This document shows positions 22,556-31,234 of a DNA stretch of 64,000 bases, piece after piece. This stretch comes from Bryobacterales bacterium. GTDB taxonomy: Bacteria > Acidobacteriota > Terriglobia > Bryobacterales > Bryobacteraceae. The stretch lies in the NCBI GenBank assembly GCA_016716385.1, contig JADJWL010000002.1:124001-188000 (forward strand). Reading direction: 5' to 3'. How positions within the stretch are numbered: the first letter of the stretch is position 1; every line of letters begins with the position of its first letter. The notes below the pieces were generated by a model. That model was not told the origin of the DNA. It saw nothing but the letters and a program-made list of their open reading frames with translations, and ran no database searches. The position numbers and the translations under genes are program-made.

Positions 22556-24901
22556 ATGTTTCTACTGCCTGTCCTGCTGGTAGCTCTGTTGCCGCTGGCC
22601 GCGGCTGACCGGGTGCTGGAACGGTACTCGGTTGTCGAAGGCGACATCCTTGTCGAGCGGCACGCGATCGTCGTGCAGGATCCGAACCGGCGTTGGCCGG
22701 GAGGCGTGATCCCGTACACGATTCACCCCGACCTGGTGAATCCGCCGCGCGTGCTGGCGGCCGTCCGCCACTGGAACGAGTCGACGCCGGTGCGGCTCGT
22801 CGAGCGCACGAGCGAGCCCAACTACGTTGTCTTCCGGCCCACGGAGTCGGGATGCTTTTCGGCCATTGGCATGACGCGGGGAGAGCAATCGATTCTACTT
22901 TCCGCCGGGTGCAGCACGGGAACCGTGATCCACGAAATCGGCCACACGGCCGGGATGTGGCATACGCAGTCGCGGCAGGACCGCGACCGGCATGTGATCG
23001 TGCGGCTCGGACAGATCACGCCCAGCCTGCGTCCGCAGTACACGCAGCAGTTCACCGCGGGCGTGGATATGGGCCCGTACGACTACTTGTCGGTCATGCA
23101 CTACGGCGCCGGCGGGAATCCGCCGAGCATGGAGTCGATCCCGCCCGGCATCCCGTTCGGCCAGCGGAGTACGCTTTCGCCCGGCGACATCGACGTGATC
23201 CAGCGCCTGTACAGCGGCGCGCCGCGGGACACCACGATTACGACGAATCCCGAGGGGCTGGCGATCGTCGTAGACGGTGAGACGCTCGTGACCCCGGTCA
23301 CCCTGCCCTGGGCACCGGGCTCGCGGCATGAAATCGAAGTGCCGGACGTGGTGATCGAAGGGGACCGGCGCGTCTCGTTCGCGCGGTGGAGCAACGAGGG
23401 TCCGCGGCGCCAGACATTCACCGCTTCGGCTGAAGAGACGATGCTGATGGCGAACTACCAGGTCTGGTGGCGCCTCGACGCGATCAGCGAAGCCCCCTCC
23501 AAGGGAACGGTGCGTGTGGAAGGACCGGTGGAAGACGGGTATGTGCTCTCGGGCACACAGATCCGCCTGGCTGCGGAGCCGGCAGCCGGACATTCGTTCC
23601 TCGGCTGGGCTTCGGCGCCGGGGCGCGCCCGGATTGGGGCGAATCCTTACGCGCTGGTCGCCTTTAGCGGGCGGGCGTCGTTCCGCGCCGAGTTCACCGC
23701 GGGACCGACGGTCACCGTGACGACCGAGCCTCCGAATCTCGGGTTACGCGTGGACGGGACCCAGTACGTGTCCCCGGCGATCTTTGAGTGGGCGGCGGGC
23801 ACGACGCACACGATCTCCGCCGAGCAGACGCGCGACCCGTCCGGCACGGGACGTCGCGTCCGTTTCGAGCGCTGGAACCACGGCGGCTCGATCGGGCAGA
23901 CGGTTTCCGCACCCTCGGGCTCAGCAGTCTTCACCGCCGTCTTTGCCGACGAGCGGGAGGTCCGCGTGAACTGGAACCGGAACCTGGGAACCGTGACCAC
24001 GGAACCGGCGTCCGACGATTCCTACTACGCCGCAGGGACCAAGCTCAAGATCCGCGCGACGCCTGCCCCCGGGTCGGCCTTTTACGGATTCTTCGGAGAC
24101 CTCACCGCCCCTGCATCCGAACTCGAGCTCGATGTGGGTGACCCTGTTACCCTGGAGGCACGCTTCGCCGCGCCGCTGGCGATCTTCAGCGATGCGGTGC
24201 GCAACGCCGCCACGCTGATGGGCACGTCGCTCGCGCCGGGCCAGATCGTGACGCTGTTCACCGCCGGCGCCGGTCAGGAACAGGGAACCGTTGGCCAGCC
24301 GGACGCGACCAGCCGCTACCCAACGCGGCTCGATGGGACGGAGATGCGGGTGAACGGCGTTCCGGTTCCGCTGCTGTTCGTCTCGGCGCGGCAGGTGAAC
24401 TTCGTGATGCCGTTTGGACTTGCGCTCGACGGCCGCGCGCCGCTGCTGCAATTGACCCGCGATGGTGTTCTGGGACAAGAGATGCAGAGGATGCCGGTGC
24501 GTCCGGCCGCACCTTCCCTGTTCACTCTCAGCGGGACGGGCCGCGGGCAGGGGGCCATCCTGAACGAGGACGCGACGGTTAACGGGCCGGCGAATCCGGC
24601 GGCCCGCGGGTCGGTGGTCGTGCTTTATGTCAATGGCTTGGGGAAAACGGTGACGCCGCTGGAGGACGGGCAAATCGTGTCCGGCGCGCTGCCGCCTCCG
24701 GAGGCTCCGGTGCGGGTCCGCATTGGGGGCCGGGAGGCCGTTGTCGAGTACGCCGGCCCCGCACCCGGGCTTGTCGCCGGAGCGTTCCAGATCAACGCCC
24801 GCGTGCCTCCCGACGCGCCCGCATCGCCGGAAACTCCCGTGTCGATCGCCGCGGGGGACCTGTGGAGCCCGAACATCGTGACTGTGGCTGTCAACGAATA
24901 G
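22556..24901 (+). CDS. Secreted astacin-like metalloprotease with repeats and TIGR03437 C-terminus
   Basis: 781 residues from ATG 22556. Signal peptide: MFLLPVLLVALLPLAAADRV. The protease domain (about 45-225) has the zinc site HEIGHTAGMWH (about 126-136) and Met-turn SVMHYGA (about 180), the M12A astacin pattern. Three beta repeats follow (each with VTTEP or TVRVEGP and a W-A-G-H or RFERWNHG turn, about 235-540). The last 240 residues match the TIGR03437 domain: FSDAVRNAATLMGTSLAPGQ, LFVSARQVNFVMPFGLA and VVLYVNGLGKTVTPL. That C-terminal domain is characteristic of Solibacter-type genomes. The protein is likely surface-attached or released and digests extracellular protein. Confidence 0.9.
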   Translation: MFLLPVLLVALLPLAAADRVLERYSVVEGDILVERHAIVVQDPNRRWPGGVIPYTIHPDLVNPPRVLAAVRHWNESTPVRLVERTSEPNYVVFRPTESGCFSAIGMTRGEQSILLSAGCSTGTVIHEIGHTAGMWHTQSRQDRDRHVIVRLGQITPSLRPQYTQQFTAGVDMGPYDYLSVMHYGAGGNPPSMESIPPGIPFGQRSTLSPGDIDVIQRLYSGAPRDTTITTNPEGLAIVVDGETLVTPVTLPWAPGSRHEIEVPDVVIEGDRRVSFARWSNEGPRRQTFTASAEETMLMANYQVWWRLDAISEAPSKGTVRVEGPVEDGYVLSGTQIRLAAEPAAGHSFLGWASAPGRARIGANPYALVAFSGRASFRAEFTAGPTVTVTTEPPNLGLRVDGTQYVSPAIFEWAAGTTHTISAEQTRDPSGTGRRVRFERWNHGGSIGQTVSAPSGSAVFTAVFADEREVRVNWNRNLGTVTTEPASDDSYYAAGTKLKIRATPAPGSAFYGFFGDLTAPASELELDVGDPVTLEARFAAPLAIFSDAVRNAATLMGTSLAPGQIVTLFTAGAGQEQGTVGQPDATSRYPTRLDGTEMRVNGVPVPLLFVSARQVNFVMPFGLALDGRAPLLQLTRDGVLGQEMQRMPVRPAAPSLFTLSGTGRGQGAILNEDATVNGPANPAARGSVVVLYVNGLGKTVTPLEDGQIVSGALPPPEAPVRVRIGGREAVVEYAGPAPGLVAGAFQINARVPPDAPASPETPVSIAAGDLWSPNIVTVAVNE

Positions 24902-24928
24902 CGTCTCGATCCGCGGTATGATGCGGCC

Positions 24929-26242
24929 ATGTTCCGCTTGGCGCTTGTGCTTTTCGTGGCCGCCCTGCCCTCGGCGGCCGAACCGCTGCGATTCGTCCAG
25001 TCGGGGTTTAAGGCAGGCGAGGCCGGCTGGACCGTGTGGCAGGCTCGCGCGGAGAACGCGCCGGCGACCGGCGTGGCCGTGGATCCGTCGCGCGGCGAAC
25101 CGGGTTCGCTCGTCGTGTCCGGGAACAGCCGCGTCGGCGGCTTTGGCGGTTGGGAGCGCGCCATCGATGGCGTGCAGCCCGGCCGCTGGTACAGATTCAC
25201 GGCCTATTACCGGGCGGCTGGGGTGGTCTCGGAATCCTGGCAGATTGTGCCGCGCATCGCCTGGCGCACAGCGGACGGCAAGCGTGCCGGCCAGCCGGAA
25301 TACGTCTACCGGGCGCGCGTGGAAGGCGAATGGACGCGGGTCCTGGCGGAAGTACCGGCTCCCGAAAACGCTGCCACGGCTGTGGTGCAGTTGCTGCTGA
25401 CCAGCGCCCCGCTGGGCCGGGTCTGGTGGGACGACATCCGCCTCGAAGAGATTCCCGACCCGGGCCCCCGCAATGTGACGTTCGCGGCCATCCACCAGCG
25501 TCCGCAGAAACGCACGGGGGACTCGCAGAAGAGCGTCGATGTCTTCGTCGAGACGATCAGGAAGGTCGCGCCGAAGCAGACGGACCTGATCCTGCTGCCG
25601 GAAGGCATCACGGTGGTGGACACGGGCAAGACGGTTGCCGAGGTCGCCGAACCGGTGCCGGGTCCCACGACAGAACGGCTCTCGGCCGTGGCGCGCGAGC
25701 GCCGCACGTGGCTTGCCGCCGGCATCTACGAGCGGGAAGGCGATACGCTGTACAACACCGCGGTGCTGTTCGACCGCGACGGCAAACTGGCGGGCCGCTA
25801 CCGCAAGGTTTACCTGCCGCGTGAGGAGTACGAGGCGGGCCTGTCTCCGGGCAACGACTATCCGGTGTTCCGCACGGACTTCGGCACGATCGGCCTGATG
25901 ATCTGCTATGACGTGTTCTTTCCCGATCCGGCGCGGGCGCTCTCGGTGCAGGGAGCCGAGGCGATTTTTCTGCCGATCTGGGGCGGTCCGGAACCGCTGG
26001 CCAAAGCGCGCGCAATCGAGAACCAGGTATTTCTGATCACATCCGGCTACAACCATCCGACCTACATCATGGACCCGGACGGCGAACGCCTGGCGCAGGC
26101 GCCGGAGTTCGGCACGGCGGCGGTGGCGACGATCGATCTGAACAAGCGGTACTGGGACAGCCACCTGGGCCACATGCGCAGCCGGCGGATGCGGGAACAG
26201 CGGGTGGATATTCCGACTCCGGTTCCTGGTGTGTGGCGGTAG
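24929..26242 (+). CDS. Exported carbon-nitrogen hydrolase (nitrilase superfamily) with N-terminal beta domain
   Basis: 437 residues. Signal peptide MFRLALVLFVAALPSAAEP. Residues 20-170 form a carbohydrate-binding-like jelly roll (WERAIDGVQPGRWYRFTAYY, then VVQLLLTSAPLGRVWWDDIR). From about 178 the nitrilase domain has the Glu-Lys-Cys triad: Glu in LILLPEGITVV (about 225), Lys in RYRKVYLPREEY (about 292) and Cys in GLMICYDVFFPDPARAL (about 326). It hydrolyses an amide or nitrile outside the cytoplasm; the accessory domain points to a glycan-linked or polymer substrate. A -10-like TATGAT ends 6 bases before the ATG, suggesting a leaderless transcript. Confidence 0.88.
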   Translation: MFRLALVLFVAALPSAAEPLRFVQSGFKAGEAGWTVWQARAENAPATGVAVDPSRGEPGSLVVSGNSRVGGFGGWERAIDGVQPGRWYRFTAYYRAAGVVSESWQIVPRIAWRTADGKRAGQPEYVYRARVEGEWTRVLAEVPAPENAATAVVQLLLTSAPLGRVWWDDIRLEEIPDPGPRNVTFAAIHQRPQKRTGDSQKSVDVFVETIRKVAPKQTDLILLPEGITVVDTGKTVAEVAEPVPGPTTERLSAVARERRTWLAAGIYEREGDTLYNTAVLFDRDGKLAGRYRKVYLPREEYEAGLSPGNDYPVFRTDFGTIGLMICYDVFFPDPARALSVQGAEAIFLPIWGGPEPLAKARAIENQVFLITSGYNHPTYIMDPDGERLAQAPEFGTAAVATIDLNKRYWDSHLGHMRSRRMREQRVDIPTPVPGVWR

Positions 26243-26252
26243 CAGGCGGCCG

Positions 26253-26894
26253 TTAGAGGCGGCGGAACCAGGACCGGATAACGTCTCTTCCGCTCGTGGT
26301 TTCGCTCACGTCGACCAGACTCACGAAGGCCACCGGCAGGAACGTGGTCATTTCGACGGCTGCCAGGTCTTGTTTCGCGATGACACCGCCACAGTGAATC
26401 AGGGCGCATAGCACAAAGGTGGCAGTGTTGATGACGGTCCACAGGTTCAGTTTTTCAAATCGCTTTCCCCAGGAAAGCAACCACCACACCGCATCGAACA
26501 GCAGGACGATGCAGAGCAGTGAGAAATAGGGACTTGCGGAGAACGCCCATCGTTCGTCGAGCGGCAGCGTCAGGGTGGTGCTCCAGCCGAAAAAGAAGAG
26601 AAAATGCATGAGTCCGACGAGGAGGTCCACGGCATCGTTCGGCTCTCTATCGTCGCTGACGGGCGCCGAAAAGACGATCGCCGCCCCAAGATAGAAACGC
26701 GCTGACACAAGGAGGAAGAGAGCAAGGCGGAACAGGAGAAGGTAGCGTTCGGAGGGCGCCGGATCCAGATCACCGGTGGTGAAGACGGGAACGACGCTCA
26801 CGATCGCTTCCCGGATGGCGAGGCCGACTACGACTCCGTACAGCCAGAGACACTGCTTCCGGAGGTCGTTCCGCCGCTCAGAACTCAGGGCCAT
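26253..26894 (-). CDS. Multi-spanning membrane protein of unknown function
   Basis: 213 residues with about five membrane helices (CLWLYGVVVGLAIREAIVSV, YLLLFRLALFLLVSARFYLG, LLVGLMHFLFFFGWSTTLTL, SLLCIVLLFDAVWWLLSWGK and INTATFVLCALIHCGGVI). The N-terminus is charged (SSERRNDLRKQ), and the tail has two arginines near the end. No family or catalytic motif is recognised. It is convergent with the nitrilase-like gene (10 bases between the stops) and separated from the HD-GYP gene by about 150 bases of AT-richer sequence. It has no operon partners. Confidence 0.65.
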   Translation of the reverse strand: MALSSERRNDLRKQCLWLYGVVVGLAIREAIVSVVPVFTTGDLDPAPSERYLLLFRLALFLLVSARFYLGAAIVFSAPVSDDREPNDAVDLLVGLMHFLFFFGWSTTLTLPLDERWAFSASPYFSLLCIVLLFDAVWWLLSWGKRFEKLNLWTVINTATFVLCALIHCGGVIAKQDLAAVEMTTFLPVAFVSLVDVSETTSGRDVIRSWFRRL

Positions 26895-27040
26895 CGCCCC
26901 GCATCCTATCAGCGACCCGACGCGGAAATCAACCGGACGCTGAGAGGAAACAAGACCGCTAAACCGAAGAGAATCAGGACTTCAAGCATAAGCGACTTCT
27001 TCGCTCCTGAGTATAGCAGGAACCGGAAGATCTCAGAGCC

Positions 27041-28144
27041 TTATAGAAACCCAGCGGTAGCGAAATGCGTGCGGTAGCCGTGCGCGGTATTCTCCCGGAT
27101 GTGGTCCCAGACATCGCGTGGAACCTTGAGGAACGCCTGGACGACCACTGGGTCGAACTGCGAGCCGGCGTGCGCGGCGATCTCCCCGCGGGCGGCTTCG
27201 TAGGACGCCGCCTTGCGGTACGGGCGGTCGGAGGTCATCACGTCCAGGCAGTCCATCACGGCAAAAATGCGCGCGCCGATCGGGATCGATTCGCCCTTCA
27301 AACTGTGCGGGTATCCGAAGCCGTCGAAGCGCTCGTGATGCGCCAGGACGATGTCCGATGCCGGCCGCAGCGGTTCAATGCCGTCCAGGATCCAGGAGCC
27401 GATGCGGGGGTGCTTCTGCATCTCGACCCATTCTTCCTCGCTCAGCTTTCCCGGCTTGAGAAGGATGCTATCCGGAATACCGATCTTGCCGATGTCATGG
27501 AGCATGGCGCCGCGGCGGATCACCTCCAGCATCACGGTGTCCACGCTCATCTCACGCGCCAGATACAAGCTGTACTCGCTGACGCGCTTTGAGTGCGCCA
27601 GCGTCTCGTGCTCGCGTGCGTCGAGTGCGGCAACGAGGGCCTCGAGCGTCACTTCGGAAGCGTCGTGCAGGCGCTCCAGCACGCGGCGCAGTTCCTCGTT
27701 ACGCTCGCTGACGGTCTGCTCGAGAACCTTCATGCGCTCCGCCTGCTCGATCTCGTTCTGCTTGCGCGCCAGCGCCTCTCTGACACTGGCGGCAATCTCT
27801 TCGAGGCGGAACGGCTTCAGGATGTAATCGAGCGCCCCTAACCGCATCGCGCTGACGGCAAGCGTCAGGTCCTCGCACGCAGTCAGCATCAGCACACCGA
27901 CCGAAGGATGTTGGCGCACGATTTCCGCAAGCAGTTCGAGTCCGGACATGCCGGGCATCCGCACATCGGACAAGACGAGGTCGAACTGCGTCTCCCGGAG
28001 TCTGGCCAGGGCTTCCGTACCGTTTCCGGCGAGGGTCACCCCATAGCCGGATTGCGCCATAAACTCGCCAAGCAGCGCACGGATCGCCGGTTCGTCGTCC
28101 ACGATCAGGATCTGCAAGCGTGCGCGGCTGCCGTCAGAGTTCAT
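27041..28144 (-). CDS. Response regulator with HD-GYP phosphodiesterase domain
   Basis: 367 residues. The receiver domain (about 10-125) has the acidic pair in IVDDEPAIRALLGEF, the phospho-acceptor Asp in DLVLSDVRMPGMSG and the switch Lys in LDYILKPFRL. A coiled-coil (about 130-170, REALARKQNEIEQAERMKVL) links it to the HD-GYP domain, with HSKRVSEYS, the HD of MLHDIGKIGIPD and the GYP motif in HHERFDGFGYP. HD-GYP proteins degrade cyclic di-GMP. No histidine kinase is nearby, so the partner is elsewhere. The stop of the downstream epimerase is on the same strand; its start is 1.1 kb away. Confidence 0.93.
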   Translation of the reverse strand: MNSDGSRARLQILIVDDEPAIRALLGEFMAQSGYGVTLAGNGTEALARLRETQFDLVLSDVRMPGMSGLELLAEIVRQHPSVGVLMLTACEDLTLAVSAMRLGALDYILKPFRLEEIAASVREALARKQNEIEQAERMKVLEQTVSERNEELRRVLERLHDASEVTLEALVAALDAREHETLAHSKRVSEYSLYLAREMSVDTVMLEVIRRGAMLHDIGKIGIPDSILLKPGKLSEEEWVEMQKHPRIGSWILDGIEPLRPASDIVLAHHERFDGFGYPHSLKGESIPIGARIFAVMDCLDVMTSDRPYRKAASYEAARGEIAAHAGSQFDPVVVQAFLKVPRDVWDHIRENTAHGYRTHFATAGFL

Positions 28145-28145
28145 G

Positions 28146-29084
28146 TCATTTCAGGGCTTCGAACCGTTCAATCGTTTCGCGGACGCCATCTTCGAGAGCG
28201 GTCCGCGGCAACCGCGGGAAGTGCGCTCGCAATCCGGCGTCGTCAATCCGGTAGGCAACCGGAACCTGCGGGCCGCTCGCCGTGATGCGAGCCGCCGCGC
28301 CGGGACGCAGCCGGCCCAGCAGAGCGATGAACTCGCTCATCTCCACGACGTCACCGCGAAGGTTGAATACGTGGGCGCCCTCCAGATCGGATTCAAGACA
28401 GGCAACAAACGTTTCGGCGACGTCGCCGACGTACTGCAGATCCATGCGCCCGGAAAGGCGGACCTGGAACGCTTCGCCTCGCGCAACGGCCCGCATCGCC
28501 AGCGTGGGATCGGCCGTGAGGCCCTGATCGCGGCCCACGCCGTAGACGGTCCAGGGACGCAGCCCGACACTCGAAATGCCGTTGGTGGAGTAGAAAACGC
28601 GGGCGTTGCCTTCGTTGGCCTGCTTGAACACGCCATAGTGGGTGGCGGGCCGCAGGGGGTCCTCTTCGGTGATGAGCCCCGATCCGTACACCTCTTCCGG
28701 GCCCCACACCGCGGCCGAGCTCGCGTACACGACGCGGACCGGCCGGCCGGCGTCGCGCGCCGCTTCGAACACGTTCAGCGTCCCGATGACGTTGACCAGA
28801 CCGCCATGCACAGGATTCTGCTGGCAGTGCGGCATCAGCGTCGCGGCCAGATGCAGAATGTGCGTGACTCCCGCTTCGCGCACCAAGGACTTGACGCGCC
28901 CGGTGTCTTCCACGGAGCCCGTCTCGGCGCGCAACGCGCCCAATTCGTCATCGTTCAGCAACAGCGTCAGCCGGGACGGGCGGGCATCGGCGTCAAATAT
29001 GAGCACATCGGCTCCCCGGTCCAGCAGTTTCCGGACGCACCACGTTCCGATGCATCCCTTGGCTCCCGTAATTAGGACTCTCAT
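28146..29084 (-). CDS. NAD(P)-dependent epimerase/dehydratase (extended SDR)
   Basis: 312 residues. Cofactor motif GAKGCIGTW at 7-15 (the GxxGxxG pattern), Asp after the second strand (IFDADARPSRL), and the catalytic Ser/Tyr/Lys set in VYASSAAVWG and YGVFKQANEGNAR. A sugar-nucleotide epimerase or uronate dehydrogenase role is typical of this subgroup. Its neighbour on the other strand is an enolase-superfamily sugar-acid enzyme, so sugar-acid metabolism is a reasonable guess. It ends only one base from the start of the HD-GYP gene (28144), so both may be one transcript. Confidence 0.87.
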   Translation of the reverse strand: MRVLITGAKGCIGTWCVRKLLDRGADVLIFDADARPSRLTLLLNDDELGALRAETGSVEDTGRVKSLVREAGVTHILHLAATLMPHCQQNPVHGGLVNVIGTLNVFEAARDAGRPVRVVYASSAAVWGPEEVYGSGLITEEDPLRPATHYGVFKQANEGNARVFYSTNGISSVGLRPWTVYGVGRDQGLTADPTLAMRAVARGEAFQVRLSGRMDLQYVGDVAETFVACLESDLEGAHVFNLRGDVVEMSEFIALLGRLRPGAAARITASGPQVPVAYRIDDAGLRAHFPRLPRTALEDGVRETIERFEALK

Positions 29085-29131
29085 CCGAAGGCAGATTTTA
29101 TCACGCTGTGCTACCGTAGCGGGTTCATCGT

Positions 29132-30382
29132 ATGAAAATCACGCATCTGTCCACGGCCGTCATGGAGTCGAATTTCGACTGGGTCATCGTCCGCATCGAG
29201 ACGGACGAGAAGATCACCGGCTACGGCGAAGCGTTCCTCGGACCCGGCGTGACCGCGGTCATCCGGGAGTTCGGCGCGATTCTGATCGGCGAAGATCCCA
29301 CGTCGCTCGACCGCGTGATGCGCCGGTTGTACGCCAGCATTGTCCACGCCTCGCCCGGTCTGTCGTACCACGCGCTGCACGGCATCGAGGCGGCGCTGCT
29401 CGATCTCCTTGGCAAGCGGTACGGGCAGCCCATCTGGCAGATTCTTGGGGGGAAGTACCGCGACCATGTCCGGATTTATGCCGATTGCCATGGCGGGGAT
29501 GCGCTGGAGAGCCTGACACCGCTGGTCGTCCCGCGCGTGCCCCACTGGATGCGGCAGGAAGGCGAGGCGGAGCGTTACGGCAAGGTAAGCCTGAAACACC
29601 ACGGCTGGGACGCCTCCGAGGCAGCCCGCCTCACGCCGGAGTCTTACGGCGGACGCGCCCGCGCGATGGCGGACCGCGGCTTCACCCTGCTGAAGTTCGA
29701 CGTCGACGTGCCAACCGGCCACGAGACCGACGAGTACAATCGCGACCTGAGTGCGCCGGAGATCGACCACATGGCGGAACTCGTGGCGGCCGTGCGCGAT
29801 GCGGTGGGTCCGGAGATCGGCCTGGCGGTCGATTGCCACTGGAACTATTGCGTACAGGCGGCGATCGAACTCGCCCGCGCGTTGGAACCGTACCGTCTGC
29901 TGTGGCTGGAAGACCCGATTCCGCCACAGAACATCCGCGCGCACGGCGAAGTCCAGCGCAATACGAAGACGCCCATCGCCACGGGCGAGAATCACTACCG
30001 CCGCCTTGACTTTCAGTCGCTCATCGTCGATGCCGGACTGCGCGTACTGGCGCCGGACGTGCAGAAGATCGGGCTGTGGGAGGGGCGCAAGATCGCCGAC
30101 CTCGCGGACATGCACTACGTCAATCTGACGCTGCACAACATCAGCGGGCCGCTCGGTACAATGGCTGGGGTTCACCTGGCGGCCGCCATTCCGAACCTGT
30201 TGGCGCTGGAGTGGCACGCGGCCAGCGTGCCGTTCTTCGATACGCTCGTGAAAGACGCCGAGGGCCCGATGATCCACGGCGGCAAGATCGCGGTGCCGGA
30301 CCGGCCCGGGGTGGGCGTGGAACTCGATCTCGACGTCGTCTACAAGTACCGCAAGCCGGGCGAGCCGTTCTTCGACGCGTAA
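29132..30382 (+). CDS. Enolase-superfamily mandelate racemase/muconate lactonizing-type enzyme
   Basis: 416 residues. The capping domain (KITHLSTAVMESNFDWVIVR, YHALHGIEAALLDLLGKRYG) leads to the barrel with metal ligands: Asp in LAVDCHWNYC, Glu in LWLEDPIPP and Glu in ATGENHYRRLDF. The Lys of FTLLKFDVDVPTGHE is the likely first general base (a KxD-type motif), and the C-terminal NLTLHNISGP, with LEWHAASVP, includes the His dyad partner. Such enzymes dehydrate sugar acids (galactonate, mannonate, gluconate type). The 3' end overlaps the end of the convergent ATPase gene by 43 bases. The substrate is not resolved. Confidence 0.88.
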   Translation: MKITHLSTAVMESNFDWVIVRIETDEKITGYGEAFLGPGVTAVIREFGAILIGEDPTSLDRVMRRLYASIVHASPGLSYHALHGIEAALLDLLGKRYGQPIWQILGGKYRDHVRIYADCHGGDALESLTPLVVPRVPHWMRQEGEAERYGKVSLKHHGWDASEAARLTPESYGGRARAMADRGFTLLKFDVDVPTGHETDEYNRDLSAPEIDHMAELVAAVRDAVGPEIGLAVDCHWNYCVQAAIELARALEPYRLLWLEDPIPPQNIRAHGEVQRNTKTPIATGENHYRRLDFQSLIVDAGLRVLAPDVQKIGLWEGRKIADLADMHYVNLTLHNISGPLGTMAGVHLAAAIPNLLALEWHAASVPFFDTLVKDAEGPMIHGGKIAVPDRPGVGVELDLDVVYKYRKPGEPFFDA

Positions 30383-30888
30383 GTGGTGTACAAGGCGAGC
30401 AGAGCGTCGCGGAGATTGCCGGCGTGGTCGAGGAACAGGCGTTCGGACTCCGCGGGAGCGATCTCCACGCCAAGCTCGCGGGCGAGATCCCGCAGGATGC
30501 CGGGGTCCGATTCACACCGATGCAGCAGGGGCAGCCGGCCGCCGCGATGCGCGGTGATCAGCATCGCACCCCGGTAGCGCAGACGCCAGGCGAGCCAGCG
30601 AGGCCAGTCGATGCGCTCGGCGCCGTCGATGAGCAGGCAGCAGCCCGGTTCAGGCGGCGGCAGTTTCCTGCCCCCGCGCACCTCGCGGATCCGCCAACCT
30701 CGCCGGACCAGTTCGTGGCCAATCTCGCGCAGCAGCGCTGTTTTGCCGGTTCCTTTCGGACCCACCAGCGCCGCGCGGGCGCCCATGGCTTCGAAGCGTG
30801 AGGTCAACGAGGCAACGGTCACGCGCGGCCAGCGGTAGCGCAACGCTTCCAGCCGGTGAGTGGCGAAGGGGTTCTCACGGGCGAGCAT
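30340..30888 (-). CDS. Small P-loop ATPase linked to arrestin-like proteins
   Basis: 182 residues from ATG 30888 (7 codons inside the longest frame, overlapping the previous gene's stop by 14 bases). The Walker A is LVGPKGTGKTALLREIG, Walker B CCLLIDGAERIDWPR, with an AAA-type layout and a sensor-like AMLITAHRGGRLP. The N-terminus reads MLARENPFATHRLEALRYRW. The family is not recognised with certainty; it resembles small AAA ATPases and ExeA/GspA-type fragments without extra domains. It is the third gene of an operon with two arrestin-like proteins, and likely drives or regulates them. The end overlaps the convergent enolase-type gene. Confidence 0.65.
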   Translation of the reverse strand: MLARENPFATHRLEALRYRWPRVTVASLTSRFEAMGARAALVGPKGTGKTALLREIGHELVRRGWRIREVRGGRKLPPPEPGCCLLIDGAERIDWPRWLAWRLRYRGAMLITAHRGGRLPLLHRCESDPGILRDLARELGVEIAPAESERLFLDHAGNLRDALLALYTTYASKNGSPGLRYL

Positions 30889-31234
30889 GCAGCAGGATCT
30901 CCCGGCCACCGGGCGCCATGACGAAGTCCGCGCGGGCCACTTCCGGACCCGGGGTGGCGACGGCTTCCACCGCCCAGACGAGCGAAATCAGCTTGCCGGA
31001 AAAACTGTAAGGGGCCTCGGGCAACGAGAAGCGGAATGTCCGGCGGTCATGCGGACCCGGGGCATCGAAACGGACCGAATCCAGCACTTCGGTGTCCACC
31101 GTGCCCTTGCCTTGTGTGTACCAGAGCAGGCGCGCCTCCACGTCCCGAGGTGGTTCCGCGTACCGCCAGGAGACGGTCCCTTCGAGGACTCCGCCCGGTT
31201 CGCGTTCCGTGCTCTTCAGTGCGACTTCAATCAT
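30875..31234 (-). CDS. Arrestin-like beta-sandwich protein of unknown function
   Basis: 119 residues. Pattern: MIEVALKSTEREPGGVLEGT, VSWRYAEPPRDVEARLLWYT, then TFRFSLPEAPYSFSGKLISL and VWAVEAVA. The order G-x-LEGTV-W, L-W-T and F-LP-P-SF-GKLI-L-W is the arrestin/Spo0M-like immunoglobulin pattern. No signal peptide is present, so it is cytosolic. The gene starts directly after the stop of the DUF3592 protein (no gap), and its own stop lies inside the ATPase start. The last domain of the preceding protein shows the same features, so this may be a soluble partner or duplicate of it. Confidence 0.6.
   Translation of the reverse strand: MIEVALKSTEREPGGVLEGTVSWRYAEPPRDVEARLLWYTQGKGTVDTEVLDSVRFDAPGPHDRRTFRFSLPEAPYSFSGKLISLVWAVEAVATPGPEVARADFVMAPGGREILLHARP

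Noticed and set aside
23921..26173. A 750-codon minus-strand frame across the protease and nitrilase-like genes
   Set aside because: It overlaps two genes with clear active-site motifs, and its composition (Arg/His/Gln-rich) is that of a complement frame.
26895..27040. Possible small gene in the AT-richer gap before the HD-GYP gene
   Set aside because: Short frames here lack ribosome sites and likeness; the gap probably carries the promoter of the membrane-protein gene.
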